Below the pieces are notes generated by a model, which saw nothing but the letters and a program-made list of their open reading frames with translations, was not told the DNA's origin and did not search any database. The position numbers and the translations under genes were made by a program. Shown here piece after piece: positions 9,074-18,411 of a DNA stretch of 64,000 nucleotides. Within the stretch, counting starts at the first letter, position 1; each line of letters begins with the position of its first letter. The DNA comes from Streptomyces zinciresistens K42 (GTDB taxonomy: Bacteria > Actinomycetota > Actinomycetes > Streptomycetales > Streptomycetaceae), in NCBI RefSeq assembly GCF_000225525.1, contig NZ_AGBF01000005.1, positions 1 through 64,000 on the forward strand, in the 5' to 3' direction.

Positions 9074-9099
9074 GGAATCTTTACCGCCGACCGGACGTT
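9074..9099 (+). promoter_or_regulatory. SigR-type promoter of rbpA
   Basis: GGAAT at 9074-9078, an 18-base spacer, then GTT at 9097-9099. This matches the SigR (thiol-oxidative stress sigma factor) consensus exactly. Transcription should start about 55 bases before the rbpA ATG. SigR control of rbpA is established in S. coelicolor, so placement and sequence agree. Confidence 0.85.
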
Positions 9100-9160
9100 G
9101 ACCGGATGACGACGACAGCGACACCTGTCCTGTGGGCGACAAGCCCGGGAGGCACGATTC

Positions 9161-9535
9161 ATGAGTGAGCGAGCTCTTCGCGGCACGCGCCTCGTGGTGA
9201 CCAGCTACGAGACGGACCGCGGCATCGACCTGGCCCCGCGCCAGGCCGTGGAGTACGCATGCGAGAAGGGGCACCGGTTCGAGATGCCCTTCTCGGTCGA
9301 GGCGGAGATCCCGCCGGAGTGGGAGTGCAAGGTCTGCGGGGCCCAGGCACTCCTCGTGGACGGCGACGGCCCTGAAGAGAAGAAGGCCAAGCCCGCGCGT
9401 ACGCATTGGGACATGCTGATGGAGCGGCGCACCCGTGAGGAGCTCGAAGAGGTCCTCGAGGAGCGTCTCGCCGTGCTGCGGTCCGGGGCGATGAACATCG
9501 CGGTTCATCCCCGGGACAGCCGCAAGTCCGCGTAG
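9161..9535 (+). CDS. rbpA: RNA polymerase-binding protein RbpA
   Basis: A 124-residue actinobacterial RbpA. It binds RNA polymerase and the principal sigma factor and stabilises open promoter complexes. The N-terminal tail carries the GTRLVVTSYETDRG segment, followed by the core domain with Cys residues in YACEKGH and WECKVCG. A basic linker (KKAKPARTHWDMLMERR) leads to the sigma-interacting helix EELEEVLEERLAVLR. The length is typical. The start is the only sensible ATG. It is preceded by a SigR-type promoter and followed by two strong hairpin terminators, so it is a stand-alone transcript. Confidence 0.98.
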   Translation: MSERALRGTRLVVTSYETDRGIDLAPRQAVEYACEKGHRFEMPFSVEAEIPPEWECKVCGAQALLVDGDGPEEKKAKPARTHWDMLMERRTREELEEVLEERLAVLRSGAMNIAVHPRDSRKSA

Positions 9536-9574
9536 TCCCTGCGGCGCTTGACCGCACCTACCAGGCAACGCGTA

Positions 9575-9622
9575 CCGAACCGCGGGCGCCGCACGTGAGA
9601 GCGTGCGGCGCCCGCGGTTCGG
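9575..9622. terminator. 21-bp stem terminator after rbpA
   Basis: A perfect 21-bp inverted repeat (arms 9575-9595 and 9602-9622) with a six-base TGAGAG loop, 40 bases past the rbpA stop. It is one of the strongest hairpins in the window and probably works in both directions between convergent rbpA and fxsA. Confidence 0.9.
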
Positions 9623-9683
9623 CGTGCCCTGAAACTGCCCGCACGCCCGGCGCGCGGGCTCCATGAACAGACTCACCGAACAC

Positions 9684-9720
9684 ACGGACCGGCCCCCGGG
9701 TGACCCGGGGGCCGGTCCGT
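9684..9720. terminator. 17-bp stem terminator facing fxsA
   Basis: A perfect 17-bp stem (arms 9684-9700 and 9704-9720) closed by a TGA triloop, lying 66 bases from the fxsA stop. With the 9575 hairpin it makes a double barrier between rbpA and fxsA. A short tandem repeat (CTCACTGGACGTG, two copies) follows at about 9728-9753. Confidence 0.85.
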
Positions 9721-9785
9721 TCTCCGTGCTCACTGGACGTGCTCACTGGACGTGCTCGCGTCGGACGTGCCCGCGCGACGGCGGC

Positions 9786-10340
9786 TCAGCCGGTGATCGG
9801 GGGCCGCTGCTCGCGGGGCGCGTCCGCCGGCTCGTCCCGTACGACCTCGCCCTGCACGACCTTCCCGTCCGGCCGGTGCATCCGCACCTGCTGGTAGGCG
9901 TCGCCGAACGAGCCCGGGGCCGCCTCGCGCAGCTTGCGGTCGAAGGTCCGCTCGGCGAAGGCGCTCACGGCCTTCTGGACCGGCGGGATCAGCAGGAGCA
10001 GGCCCGCCGCGTCCGAGACCAGGCCCGGCAGCATGATCAGCAGGCCGCCGAGCATCATCATGCCGTTGCCGTTGCCGCTCTGGGGGGTGCCGCCTCGCTG
10101 GAGCGCCTCGTTCAGCGCCTCGAACGCGCGTCGGCCCGCCCGCTTCACGACCACCGATCCGAGCACGAGTCCGGCGACCAGCAGCAGGAACACGGTCCAG
10201 CCGCCGGCCGCGCCGGCGACCACGGTCAGCAGCCAGATCTCCAGCACCAGCCACACGGCGATGCCCAGCGGCAGGTAGGTACGCAGCCGGGAGCGCCGGG
10301 GCCGGGCGGGGTAGGGGGGAGTCCGTGCGCCAGTCGTCAT
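9786..10340 (-). CDS. fxsA: FxsA family membrane protein
   Basis: A 184-residue member of the FxsA family (named for suppression of F-plasmid exclusion of phage T7; physiological role unclear). The N-terminal half holds three or four membrane segments, including YLPLGIAVWLVLEIWLLTVV and MMMLGGLLIMLPGLVSDAAG. The second contains the conserved LPGxxSDxxG motif of the family. The C-terminal tail is hydrophilic. The start is the ATG giving MTTGARTP; seven upstream residues in the open frame are not needed. It lies downstream of ppm1 on the same strand, 86 bases away, and may be transcribed with it. Confidence 0.93.
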   Translation of the reverse strand: MTTGARTPPYPARPRRSRLRTYLPLGIAVWLVLEIWLLTVVAGAAGGWTVFLLLVAGLVLGSVVVKRAGRRAFEALNEALQRGGTPQSGNGNGMMMLGGLLIMLPGLVSDAAGLLLLIPPVQKAVSAFAERTFDRKLREAAPGSFGDAYQQVRMHRPDGKVVQGEVVRDEPADAPREQRPPITG

Positions 10341-10426
10341 GGTTCCAGTGTGCCTGGACACGGCTCTGAGCGGGATAAGCGGCGGCCCGCTGCCTCAGGG
10401 GCCGCGGGCCGAAGACGCTCCGGGGT

Positions 10427-11245
10427 CTAGGAGCCCGGCGCGGGCGGCGGTGTGTCCGGCTTGGCGCGGCCGATCAGCTTGCCGACCCGCTCCCGGGCCC
10501 CCCACGCGGTGACCCGCCACAGCGCCTCGACCAGGATGTCCCGGCTCATCTTCGAGTCGCCCAGCTCGCGTTCGACGAAGGTGATGGGCACCTCGACCAC
10601 GTGGTAGCCGGCCTTGACGGCACGGCGGGCGAGGTCGACCTGGAAGCAGTAGCCCTGGGAGGCGACGTCGGCCAGGCCCAGGCCCTCCAGGGTCTCGCTG
10701 CGAAAGGCGCGGTAGCCGCCGGTGATGTCCCGCAGGGGCAGGTCCAGCGCGAGCCGGGAGTACAGGCTGCCGCCCCGGGAGATGAACTCACGGGATCTCG
10801 GCCAGTTCACGACCCGGCCGCCGGGCACCCAGCGCGAGCCGAGGACCAGGTCGGCGCCCTTGAGGGCGGTCAGCAGACGGGGCAGTTCCTCGGGCTGGTG
10901 CGAGCCGTCGGCGTCCATCTCGATCAGGACGCCGTAGTCGTGCTCGATGCCCCAGCGGAAGCCGGCGAGGTAGGCCGCGCCGAGACCCTCCTTGCCCGTG
11001 CGGTGCAGGACCTGGACCTGGTCGTCCTCGGCGGCCAGCTCGTCGGCGAGCTTGCCCGTGCCGTCGGGGCTGTTGTCGTCGGCCACCAGCACGTGGGCGT
11101 CGGGGACCGCCTTGCGGACCCGGCCGACGATGGCCTTGATGTTCTCCGCCTCGTTGTAGGTCGGGATGATCACCAGCGCCGTGCCGAGCGGCCCGAACTG
11201 CCTCCCCCGGCCCTGTGCCCCGAGGGTCCCGTCGCCGTCGTTCAC
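10427..11245 (-). CDS. ppm1: Polyprenol-phosphate mannosyltransferase Ppm1
   Basis: A 272-residue GT2 glycosyltransferase that makes polyprenyl-phosphate-mannose from GDP-mannose for protein O-mannosylation. Motifs: ALVIIPTYNEAENI at the N-terminus, VADDNSPDGTG, the metal-binding MDADGSHQPEEL, LGSRWVPGG, and the SQGYCFQVDL and EVPITFVERELGDSKMS blocks of dolichol-phosphate mannose synthases. There is no membrane-anchored acyltransferase domain, so it is the single-domain actinomycete form. The GTG at 11245 (MNDGDGTL) has AAGGGG just upstream and is preferred to an upstream GTG at 11281. In S. coelicolor this pathway is needed for phage phiC31 infection (established for the family). Confidence 0.95.
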   Translation of the reverse strand: MNDGDGTLGAQGRGRQFGPLGTALVIIPTYNEAENIKAIVGRVRKAVPDAHVLVADDNSPDGTGKLADELAAEDDQVQVLHRTGKEGLGAAYLAGFRWGIEHDYGVLIEMDADGSHQPEELPRLLTALKGADLVLGSRWVPGGRVVNWPRSREFISRGGSLYSRLALDLPLRDITGGYRAFRSETLEGLGLADVASQGYCFQVDLARRAVKAGYHVVEVPITFVERELGDSKMSRDILVEALWRVTAWGARERVGKLIGRAKPDTPPPAPGS

Positions 11246-11809
11246 TGCTGCCCCTTCAAGTCCGTCGCAGAGGTCCACCATAGTGGTCGCGGCCTGCGCC
11301 GACGCGACAGCACGGTCGCACGCCGGTGTCGAATCCGCGAGAACCGGGGAGGCATCGGACTTTCCGTGCCCGGCGGCGGCGTCCGGCCGGTGCGGGTCCG
11401 CTGCGGATGGGGGCCCGGCGCCCTTCGGGCCGACCTGGGACCCGCTGGCTGCGGATCTACCGAAAGCCGTTGTCTACTGAGCGCCCGGCCCCACCCGGGT
11501 CACACCTCCCCGACGGGCCGGAACGTTCCGTCGTCGCTCCCGCGGCGCTGAGCCTGGCTCCCAGTGGCGGTGCCCCGGTGCGGCACACCGTCCCTGACCC
11601 AGCGGCGAGGCGACGGGTTCCCGGAAGTTCCGCGGTCCCCGGTCGGGCGTCCGGTGGTGGACTCGGCCGAACCTACCGGCCCCGGACCGCCGCCTGTCAA
11701 CAGCCGTTCCACCTGCGGTTCTTCCCTCAACTCGCAGGTCAGCGGGGAGGAGGCGCAGGTCGCGCGAGGCGCTCGCGGGGGCCGATCGGGTCCGCGCCAC
11801 CCCGGGAGA
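11246..11809. other. 564-base stretch without a supported gene
   Basis: It lies upstream of ppm1 and downstream of the amidohydrolase, both on the minus strand. Open frames here are GC-driven shadows with no recognisable protein pattern. It should contain the ppm1 promoter. A 12-bp palindrome CGGAACGTTCCG occurs at 11519-11530; I cannot assign it. Confidence 0.4.
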
Positions 11810-13414
11810 TCACTCGCCCGGCCGTACGAAGACCGTGCGTCCCGCCACCACCGTGCGCAGGCAGACCGGGAGTTCGGCCCCCGGGGTCAGGTCGGGCAGT
11901 CCCGGGGTGCCCGAGCGGGGGTCGGTCGACCAGCGCGCGACACGGTCGTCGGGGGCCTGGACCACCAGGTCGCCGGTGCGCCAGACGGCGTAGTCGGCGG
12001 GGGCGCCCGGCACCAGGACGCCCGCGTCGTCGCGCCCGGTGGCCCGCCAGCCGCCCCGCGTGTGGGCGGTGAACGCGGCGCGCACGGACACCCGGTGCGC
12101 GGGCGTGCGGTGGAAGGCGGCCGCGCGGACCGTGCCCCAGGGGTCGAGCGGGGTGACGGGGCTGTCGGAGCCGAAGGCGAGCGGCACTCCGGCCCGCAGC
12201 AGGGCGGCGAAGGGGTTGAGGGTGCCCGCCCGCTCGGCGCCCAGGCGCTGGGCGTACATGCCGTCCTCGCCGCCCCACAGGGCGTCGAAGGCGGGCTGGA
12301 CCGAGGCGGTCAGGCCGAGTTCGGCGAACGCGGCGATCGTGTCGGAGGTGAGCATCTCGGCGTGCTCGACGCGGTGGCGGGCGGCGCGGACCCGGGCGAG
12401 GCCGGTCTTCTCGGCGGCGGCCCGCACCCCCTCGACGACCGCTGTGACCGCGGCGTCGCCGATCGCGTGGAAGCCCGCCTGGAGGCCGGCCTCCGTGCAG
12501 GCGACGACATGGGCGGCGACGGCGGCCGCGTCCAGGTAGGGCGTGCCCGTGTGGGCGGCGTCGGCGTACGGCGCGTGCAGGCAGGCCGTGTGGGAGCCGA
12601 GGGCGCCGTCGGCGAAGAGGTCGCCCGCCGCGCCCGCCGCGCCGAGTGCGCGGGCCTTCTCCACGTCCCGCTCGGCCCAGTAGCCGACGACGCGGGGGCC
12701 CGCCTCGCCCGCGGCCAGCCGGAGCAGGCCGGTGAAGTCGTCCTCGGAGGAGATGTCCGGGCCGCCGCACTCGTGGACGGTGCCGATGCCGAGGGAGGCG
12801 GCCCGTGCGAGGGCGGCGCGCTGGGCCTCGTCGCGCTGGGCCGGGGTGATGGCGGCCAGCGCGGTGGCGCGCACGGCGTGGTGGGCGTCTGCGACCAGCG
12901 GGGCGTCGGGCGCCGCCCCGGCGGCCGGTGCCATGGCGAGCAGGGCCGTGGAGACGACCGCCGAGTGGACGTCGATGCGGGAGAGGTAGAGGGGGCGCCC
13001 GCCGGCGGCCGCGTCGAGTTCGGCGCGGGTCGGGGGGCGGCCGCCGGGCCAGCGGGCGGCGTCCCAGCCGTGGCCGAGGAGCACGCGGTCGGCCGGACGG
13101 GAGGCGGCGAAGTCCCGGACGAGGGCCAGGGCCGCCTCAAGGGAGGGCGCGCCGGACAGGTCGAGCCCGGTCAGGGCCAGGCCGGTGGCGGTGGTGTGCA
13201 CGTGCGCGTCGGTGAACGCGGGGGTGACCAGGGCGCCGGCCAGGTCGACGGTCTCGTCCACACCCTCGGCGAAGGCGTCGGCGGCTCCCTCGGAGCCGAC
13301 CCAGGCGACCTGGCCCCGCTCCACGACCATCGCGGTCGCGAAGGGGTCGGCGGGGCTGTGCACCTCGCCCCGGCGCAGGAGGACGGTCTTCGGCTGGGCG
13401 GTGGACTCACTCAT
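11810..13414 (-). CDS. Amidohydrolase family protein (YtcJ-like)
   Basis: A 534-residue metal-dependent amidohydrolase of the YtcJ/exoenzyme-regulator branch. Visible features are the metal-binding FTDAHVHTTATG, the strand HRVEHAEMLTSD, the QPAFDALWG region, and FGSDSPVTPLDPW carrying the catalytic Asp. The C-terminus has the composite-domain end DYAVWRTGDLVV and RTVFVRPGE. It is cytoplasmic, with no signal peptide; substrate unknown (an N-substituted formamide or another C-N bond is usual). The start is the ATG giving MSESTAQPKTV; the open frame extends far upstream but with Arg/Pro-rich nonsense. It is 67 bases downstream of the Lrp gene on the same strand. Confidence 0.9.
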   Translation of the reverse strand: MSESTAQPKTVLLRRGEVHSPADPFATAMVVERGQVAWVGSEGAADAFAEGVDETVDLAGALVTPAFTDAHVHTTATGLALTGLDLSGAPSLEAALALVRDFAASRPADRVLLGHGWDAARWPGGRPPTRAELDAAAGGRPLYLSRIDVHSAVVSTALLAMAPAAGAAPDAPLVADAHHAVRATALAAITPAQRDEAQRAALARAASLGIGTVHECGGPDISSEDDFTGLLRLAAGEAGPRVVGYWAERDVEKARALGAAGAAGDLFADGALGSHTACLHAPYADAAHTGTPYLDAAAVAAHVVACTEAGLQAGFHAIGDAAVTAVVEGVRAAAEKTGLARVRAARHRVEHAEMLTSDTIAAFAELGLTASVQPAFDALWGGEDGMYAQRLGAERAGTLNPFAALLRAGVPLAFGSDSPVTPLDPWGTVRAAAFHRTPAHRVSVRAAFTAHTRGGWRATGRDDAGVLVPGAPADYAVWRTGDLVVQAPDDRVARWSTDPRSGTPGLPDLTPGAELPVCLRTVVAGRTVFVRPGE

Positions 13415-13481
13415 GGCACCAGTCTGGCGCCTCGCCCCGGCCGCTTCGGACCGGGGGCGCCCGCGCGGGGCGCGGGGGCGG

Positions 13482-13922
13482 TCACACCCGGGGCGGCCGG
13501 GCCTCGTAGGGGGTGGACAGGACGACCGTCGTCCGCGTCGACACCCCGGCCAGCGACCGGACCCTGGCGAGCAGTTCCTCCAGTTCGTGCGGGGTGGCGA
13601 CCCGGACCTTGAGGATGTAGTTCTCGTCGCCCGCGACGCTGTGGCACGCCTCGATCTCGGGCACGCCGGCGAGCCGGTCGGCGATGTCGTCCGGGGCACT
13701 GGGGTCGAAGGGCTTCACCGAGATGAACGCGGTCATGGGCAGCCCCACGGCCTCGGCGTCGACCACCGCCGCGTACCCCCGGATGACTCCGCGCTGCTCC
13801 AGCCGGCGCACCCGCTGGTGCACGGCCGACGTGGACAGGCCGGTGGCCCTGCCCAGGTCGGTGTAGCTCATCCGCCCGTCCTTGACGAGCAGCTGCACGA
13901 TCTGTCGGTCCAGCTCCTCCAT
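13482..13922 (-). CDS. Lrp/AsnC family regulator
   Basis: A 146-residue feast/famine regulator. The N-terminal helix-turn-helix is MSYTDLGRATGLSTSAVHQR (residues about 17-36). The RAM ligand-binding domain follows, with AFISVKPFD, the conserved GDENYILKVRV and a C-terminal STRTTVVLS. Such proteins form octamers and sense amino acids. The start is the ATG giving MEELDRQIVQLL, the usual opening of the family; the longer frame is rejected. It is divergent from the conserved hypothetical at 14191 and may be transcribed with the amidohydrolase behind it. Confidence 0.93.
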   Translation of the reverse strand: MEELDRQIVQLLVKDGRMSYTDLGRATGLSTSAVHQRVRRLEQRGVIRGYAAVVDAEAVGLPMTAFISVKPFDPSAPDDIADRLAGVPEIEACHSVAGDENYILKVRVATPHELEELLARVRSLAGVSTRTTVVLSTPYEARPPRV

Positions 13923-14190
13923 GGCGCAAGAACCTACAGTGCGGTTGATCTCGCCGGATACCCGAGCCGCCCAGGTCGTGCCCGGTTCGGGAGGCGGGGA
14001 CCGGGGCGCGGGGCGCGGGGCGGGGACAAACCGGCCGCCCGCGGGCACCTGCGGGCGGCATGTGACGAAGGCCACAGGTCTCGAACAGGCTCCGTGATGC
14101 CCCCGTGATTAACGCCCGGACCCGCAGGGAAGTGCTTGCTGTGGCCGAGACCGCATCGCCGTCGCGGCCCAGCCCGAGGGGGAGAATCCC

Positions 14191-14625
14191 ATGCAGAGTC
14201 TTAAGCGCCCTGGTCGTACCGCGTCCAAGCGGCACAAGCCCGTCGTCGAGCCCGCTCCGGAGGGCGTCGAACCCGACGCGCTGGACGAGGAGTTCGACGC
14301 GTACGACACCTTCGAGATGTACCGGGTGGTCTGCCCGGACTGCGCGCAGCCCATCGCCCTGCTGGCGGACGAGGAGGTGCTGCCCGAGCACGCGCTGTGC
14401 GCCTCGCCCTGGAACCCCTTCGGACTCACCGTCTGCGCCGGCACCGGCCGCCGGGCCTCCGAGGCCCGCTCCGCCGACGAGACGTCGGAGCCCCAGGAGC
14501 AGGACACCGCCCTGCTGTTGACGCTCCCCCAGGGTCTCGACTGGCGGACCCAGCCCTTCTCGCACGTCGGCGGCCCGGGGTCGCGGCCCATGCGCGTCCC
14601 CGTCCTGCGGCGCCTCGCCGCCTGA
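14191..14625 (+). CDS. Conserved hypothetical protein with a CPDC motif
   Basis: A 144-residue acidic protein. Residues about 30-60 are acidic and lead to YRVVCPDCAQPIALLADEE, a CxxC pair that may bind a metal or be redox active. A third and fourth Cys (HALCASPW, LTVCAGTG) follow, so a four-Cys zinc site is possible. The tail PGSRPMRVPVLRRLAA is basic. The ATG follows GGGGGAGAATCCC, a good ribosome site. No known domain recognised. I believe similar proteins occur in other streptomycetes at this locus, but cannot verify it. Confidence 0.75.
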   Translation: MQSLKRPGRTASKRHKPVVEPAPEGVEPDALDEEFDAYDTFEMYRVVCPDCAQPIALLADEEVLPEHALCASPWNPFGLTVCAGTGRRASEARSADETSEPQEQDTALLLTLPQGLDWRTQPFSHVGGPGSRPMRVPVLRRLAA

Positions 14626-14653
14626 GCGCACGACTCGGCGCACGCCGCCCGGC

Positions 14654-15258
14654 TCACTCCCCGCAACCGCCCTGCACCATGGCCCGCAGGCTGCCGTGGT
14701 GCTGGATCAGGGTGTCCGGGTCGGCGGGGACGGCGAGTTCGCCGAAGCGGATCCGCCGGTAGGCGACCCGCAGCTTGACGGCGGCGCGACGAGCCGTGCT
14801 CGACGACGCCGTGGCCGACCCTGCCGTCCAGCCGGAAGCGGGCGGCCGGTCGGTGACGCCGTACGCGGCGGGCGGGTGGTGGGGGGCGCAGGTGCGGCCC
14901 CGGTCCAGCCGCGCCCCCGCCAGGTGCCGTGCCGCCAGGCGTCGGCGGGCGGGTGTCCGGCGCCCAGGGCGAGCGGTGCGGAGCCCGCCTCCAACTCCTC
15001 TGGAACGGCGGCGTCTTGGACGTGGCCGACGGCCCGCTCGGGGTGGCGGGTGCCGGAGCGGCAGCCGATCCCGGCGCAGGGCCCGCCGAGTTGGCGGTCG
15101 CGCGCACCGGGCCGGACCAGGGTCGCCTCGTTCAGCGGGCGGTGGCCGTCGGCGTCCTCCTGGACGACGGCCATCAGGGAGCGGTCCTCGAAGCGCACCG
15201 GGCACCGGGTCCGGTGGAAGCCCTCGGTGGGGTGCTCCTGGGCGAACCTCCCGTGAGG
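14654..15258 (-). pseudogene. Frameshifted remnant of a DUF7064-like protein
   Basis: Coding-like sequence on the minus strand jumps between frames. One frame (about 15249-14899) reads RCPVRFEDRSLMAVVQEDAD, then LNEATLV, RSGTRHP and AWRHGTWRGRGW. A second frame then gives AYGVTD (about 14880-14850), and a third gives RFRLDGRVGHGVVEHGSSRR (about 14850-14790). The second frame returns with KLRVAYRRIRFGELAVPADP to a stop at 14654. The order of these blocks resembles a lipocalin-like DUF7064/CrtC-type family I recall (FxDR..QED.dG, YRSGTR, W.HG.W.G, dG..G.G..EHG). No start or intact frame survives. Pseudogene status is well supported; the family name is a recollection. Confidence 0.6.
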
Positions 15259-15345
15259 TGGCCGGGGAGCGGACCGGACGGCCACGAACGCAAGGCCGAA
15301 TCCCGTCGGCGGTGACGTGTCCGGACGCCGCCGCGTTGCCCGGGT

Positions 15346-15597
15346 ATGCCCTCCACCCACTCCGTGACCGGGCGGCAGCCCCGGGTCTTCGTTCCGCGTC
15401 CCGCCGGAGCACTCCAGCCGGTCGCGCACGCCCCGCAGGCGGATCCGCCGATCTACCGGGATCTGCTGCGCATGTGGGCCGAGCGCGGGCGCACCCTGCC
15501 CGGACACCACGACCCGGAGTGGATCCGGCTCGCGGCGCCGCAGGTCAAGCGCGGTCAGTTCAGCGTCCCTCGGGACCTGCCAGGTGACGGGCGATGA
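15346..15597 (+). CDS. Small conserved hypothetical protein
   Basis: An 83-residue frame with a non-random C-terminal two-thirds: DPPIYRDLLRMWAERGRTLP then DPEWIRLAAP. This has the look of a short Streptomyces protein family with a helix rich in Tyr, Arg and Trp. No catalytic motif, signal or membrane segment. The ribosome site before the ATG is poor (CCGGGT), and a GTG seven codons later is an alternative. The last 38 bases overlap the 3' end of the convergent acyl-CoA dehydrogenase gene. Function unknown. Confidence 0.55.
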   Translation: MPSTHSVTGRQPRVFVPRPAGALQPVAHAPQADPPIYRDLLRMWAERGRTLPGHHDPEWIRLAAPQVKRGQFSVPRDLPGDGR

Positions 15598-16732
15598 CCA
15601 TCCGCTGGATCTGGTTCGTGCCCTCGACGATCTGCAGGACCTTGGCCTCGCGCATGTAGCGCTCGGCCGGGAAGTCCGCGGTGTAGCCGTACCCGCCGAG
15701 GATCTGGACGGCGTCGGTGGTGACCTTCATGGCGGCGTCGGTGCAGTGCAGCTTCGCCATGGCCGCCTGCTTGGCGAAGGGCCGCCCCGCGTCGCGCAGC
15801 CGCGCGGCGGCGAGGTACAGCGCGCGGCCCGCCTCGATCTGGGTCGCCATGTCGGCCAGCATGAAGCGCAGGCCCTGGAAGTCGGCGATCGGCTTGCCGA
15901 ACTGGCGCCGCCCGCTCGCGTAGGAGACGGCCTCGTCGAGTGCCGCCTGGGCCACACCGACGGCGCAGGCCGCGATGCCGAGCCGGCCCGAGTCGAGCGC
16001 GGACAGGGCGATCGCGAAGCCCTGGCCCTCCTCACCCAGGCGCCGGTCGTCGCCGACGCGGACACCGTCGAAGTGCACCTGGGCGGTGGGCGATCCCTTC
16101 ATGCCCATCTTCTTCTCGGGCGCCGCGGCGGAGACCCCCGGGGCGTCGCCGGGCACGAGGAACGCGGTGATCCCGCGCGGGCCCTCCTCGCCGGTGCGGG
16201 CCATGACCGTGTAGAAGTCGGCGATGCCGCCGTGGGTGATCCACGCCTTGGTGCCGGTGATCACCCACGCGTCGCCCTCGCGCACGGCCCTGGTGCGCAG
16301 CGAGGCCGCGTCGGAGCCGGAGGCGGGCTCGGAGAGGCAGTAGGCGCCGAGCAGTCCGCCGCCGAGCATCGCGGGCAGGTGCTCGACCTGCTGCTGCTTG
16401 GAGCCGTAGGCGGCCAGGGCGTAGGAGGCCAGGGTGTGCACGCTGACCCCGAGGCCGACGGTGAGGCGGGCGGCCGCGAGTTCTTCGAGGACCTGGAGGT
16501 AGACCTCGTAGGGCTGTTCACCGCCGCCGTACTCGGCGTCGTAGGGCAGGCCGAGCAGGCCCGACTCGGAGAGCAGGGAGAAGACCCGGCGCGGGAAGCA
16601 GCCGGCGTCCTCCTCCTCGGCCGCGTGCGGGGCGATCTCGCGCTGCGCGATGTCGCGGACGAGCGAGATCAGATCCCGGGCCTCGTCCGTGGGCAGTTGA
16701 CGGTCCACCGGCTGCGGGGCGCGGTCGGGCAT
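15560..16732 (-). CDS. Acyl-CoA dehydrogenase
   Basis: A 390-residue FAD-dependent acyl-CoA dehydrogenase. Landmarks: YCLSEPASGSDAASLRTRA (the FAD/substrate loop), ITGTKAWITHGG, the KMGMKGSPTAQV segment, and the C-terminal DAVQILGGYGYTADFPAERY. The helix VEGTNQIQRMVIARHL contains the usual catalytic glutamate position (EGT). It catalyses alpha-beta dehydrogenation of acyl-CoA thioesters and passes electrons to ETF. The length is standard. The ATG giving MPDRAPQPV is chosen over an upstream frame that runs through Arg-rich filler. Chain-length preference cannot be told. It appears to be transcribed alone. Confidence 0.95.
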   Translation of the reverse strand: MPDRAPQPVDRQLPTDEARDLISLVRDIAQREIAPHAAEEEDAGCFPRRVFSLLSESGLLGLPYDAEYGGGEQPYEVYLQVLEELAAARLTVGLGVSVHTLASYALAAYGSKQQQVEHLPAMLGGGLLGAYCLSEPASGSDAASLRTRAVREGDAWVITGTKAWITHGGIADFYTVMARTGEEGPRGITAFLVPGDAPGVSAAAPEKKMGMKGSPTAQVHFDGVRVGDDRRLGEEGQGFAIALSALDSGRLGIAACAVGVAQAALDEAVSYASGRRQFGKPIADFQGLRFMLADMATQIEAGRALYLAAARLRDAGRPFAKQAAMAKLHCTDAAMKVTTDAVQILGGYGYTADFPAERYMREAKVLQIVEGTNQIQRMVIARHLAGPEGR

Positions 16733-16954
16733 GTCGACGGTCCTCCCTGTCGGGCGCGTCGGCGGTCGCGCGCCGTGGGTGGGGCGGCTCCGCCGGGTCT
16801 CACTGGTGCCGGTCCGATGCTCGCACTCCCGGGTCTCGGAAGCTGCTGACCAGCGGCCGTGGGCTGTGAGTATGCCCGATCGGAGGCATCGAGTCACCGG
16901 TTAACGACCGCTCACTGCAAGAAGTGTCCGGCACGTTACGCAGCGGGCCGAAAT

Positions 16955-16995
16955 TGGTCCGAACCATTGACGTACTGGTCTAGTCCTCCTACGGT
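16955..16995 (+). promoter_or_regulatory. Chitinase promoter with direct repeats / DasR-like site
   Basis: TTGACG (16967-16972), a 17-base spacer and TACGGT (16990-16995) form a sigma-70-type promoter. It is flanked and overlapped by TGGTCCGAACCA (16955-16966) and TGGTCTAGTCCT (16976-16987). These resemble the 12-bp direct repeats (TGGTCCAGACCT) known upstream of Streptomyces chitinase genes. The second also resembles the DasR-binding dre consensus around TGGTCTAGACCA. This predicts chitin induction and glucose/GlcNAc-linked repression of the chitinase downstream. Confidence 0.85.
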
Positions 16996-17066
16996 GACGG
17001 CTCAAGCGATATCGCGTTCATGCCAATCGGCGCACGTTCCCCTCTCCCCCACGAGGAGACAACCCG

Positions 17067-18356
<1,290 letters not shown>

Positions 18357-18375
18357 CGGGTCCCACGGGGGACCT

Positions 18376-18403
18376 GGGGCGGAGGACCACGAGCCTCCGC
18401 CCC
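18376..18403. terminator. Hairpin between chitinase and TetR genes
   Basis: GGGGCGGAGG (18376-18385) pairs with CCTCCGCCCC (18394-18403) across an eight-base loop, 20 bases past the chitinase stop and close to the convergent TetR stop. Likely bidirectional. Confidence 0.75.
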
Positions 18404-18411
18404 TCGCGCGC

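Noticed and set aside
14707..15510. Single intact 267-residue gene at this position
   Set aside because: Only the middle of this frame looks like protein. The recognisable blocks continue in two other frames, so a pseudogene is the better reading.
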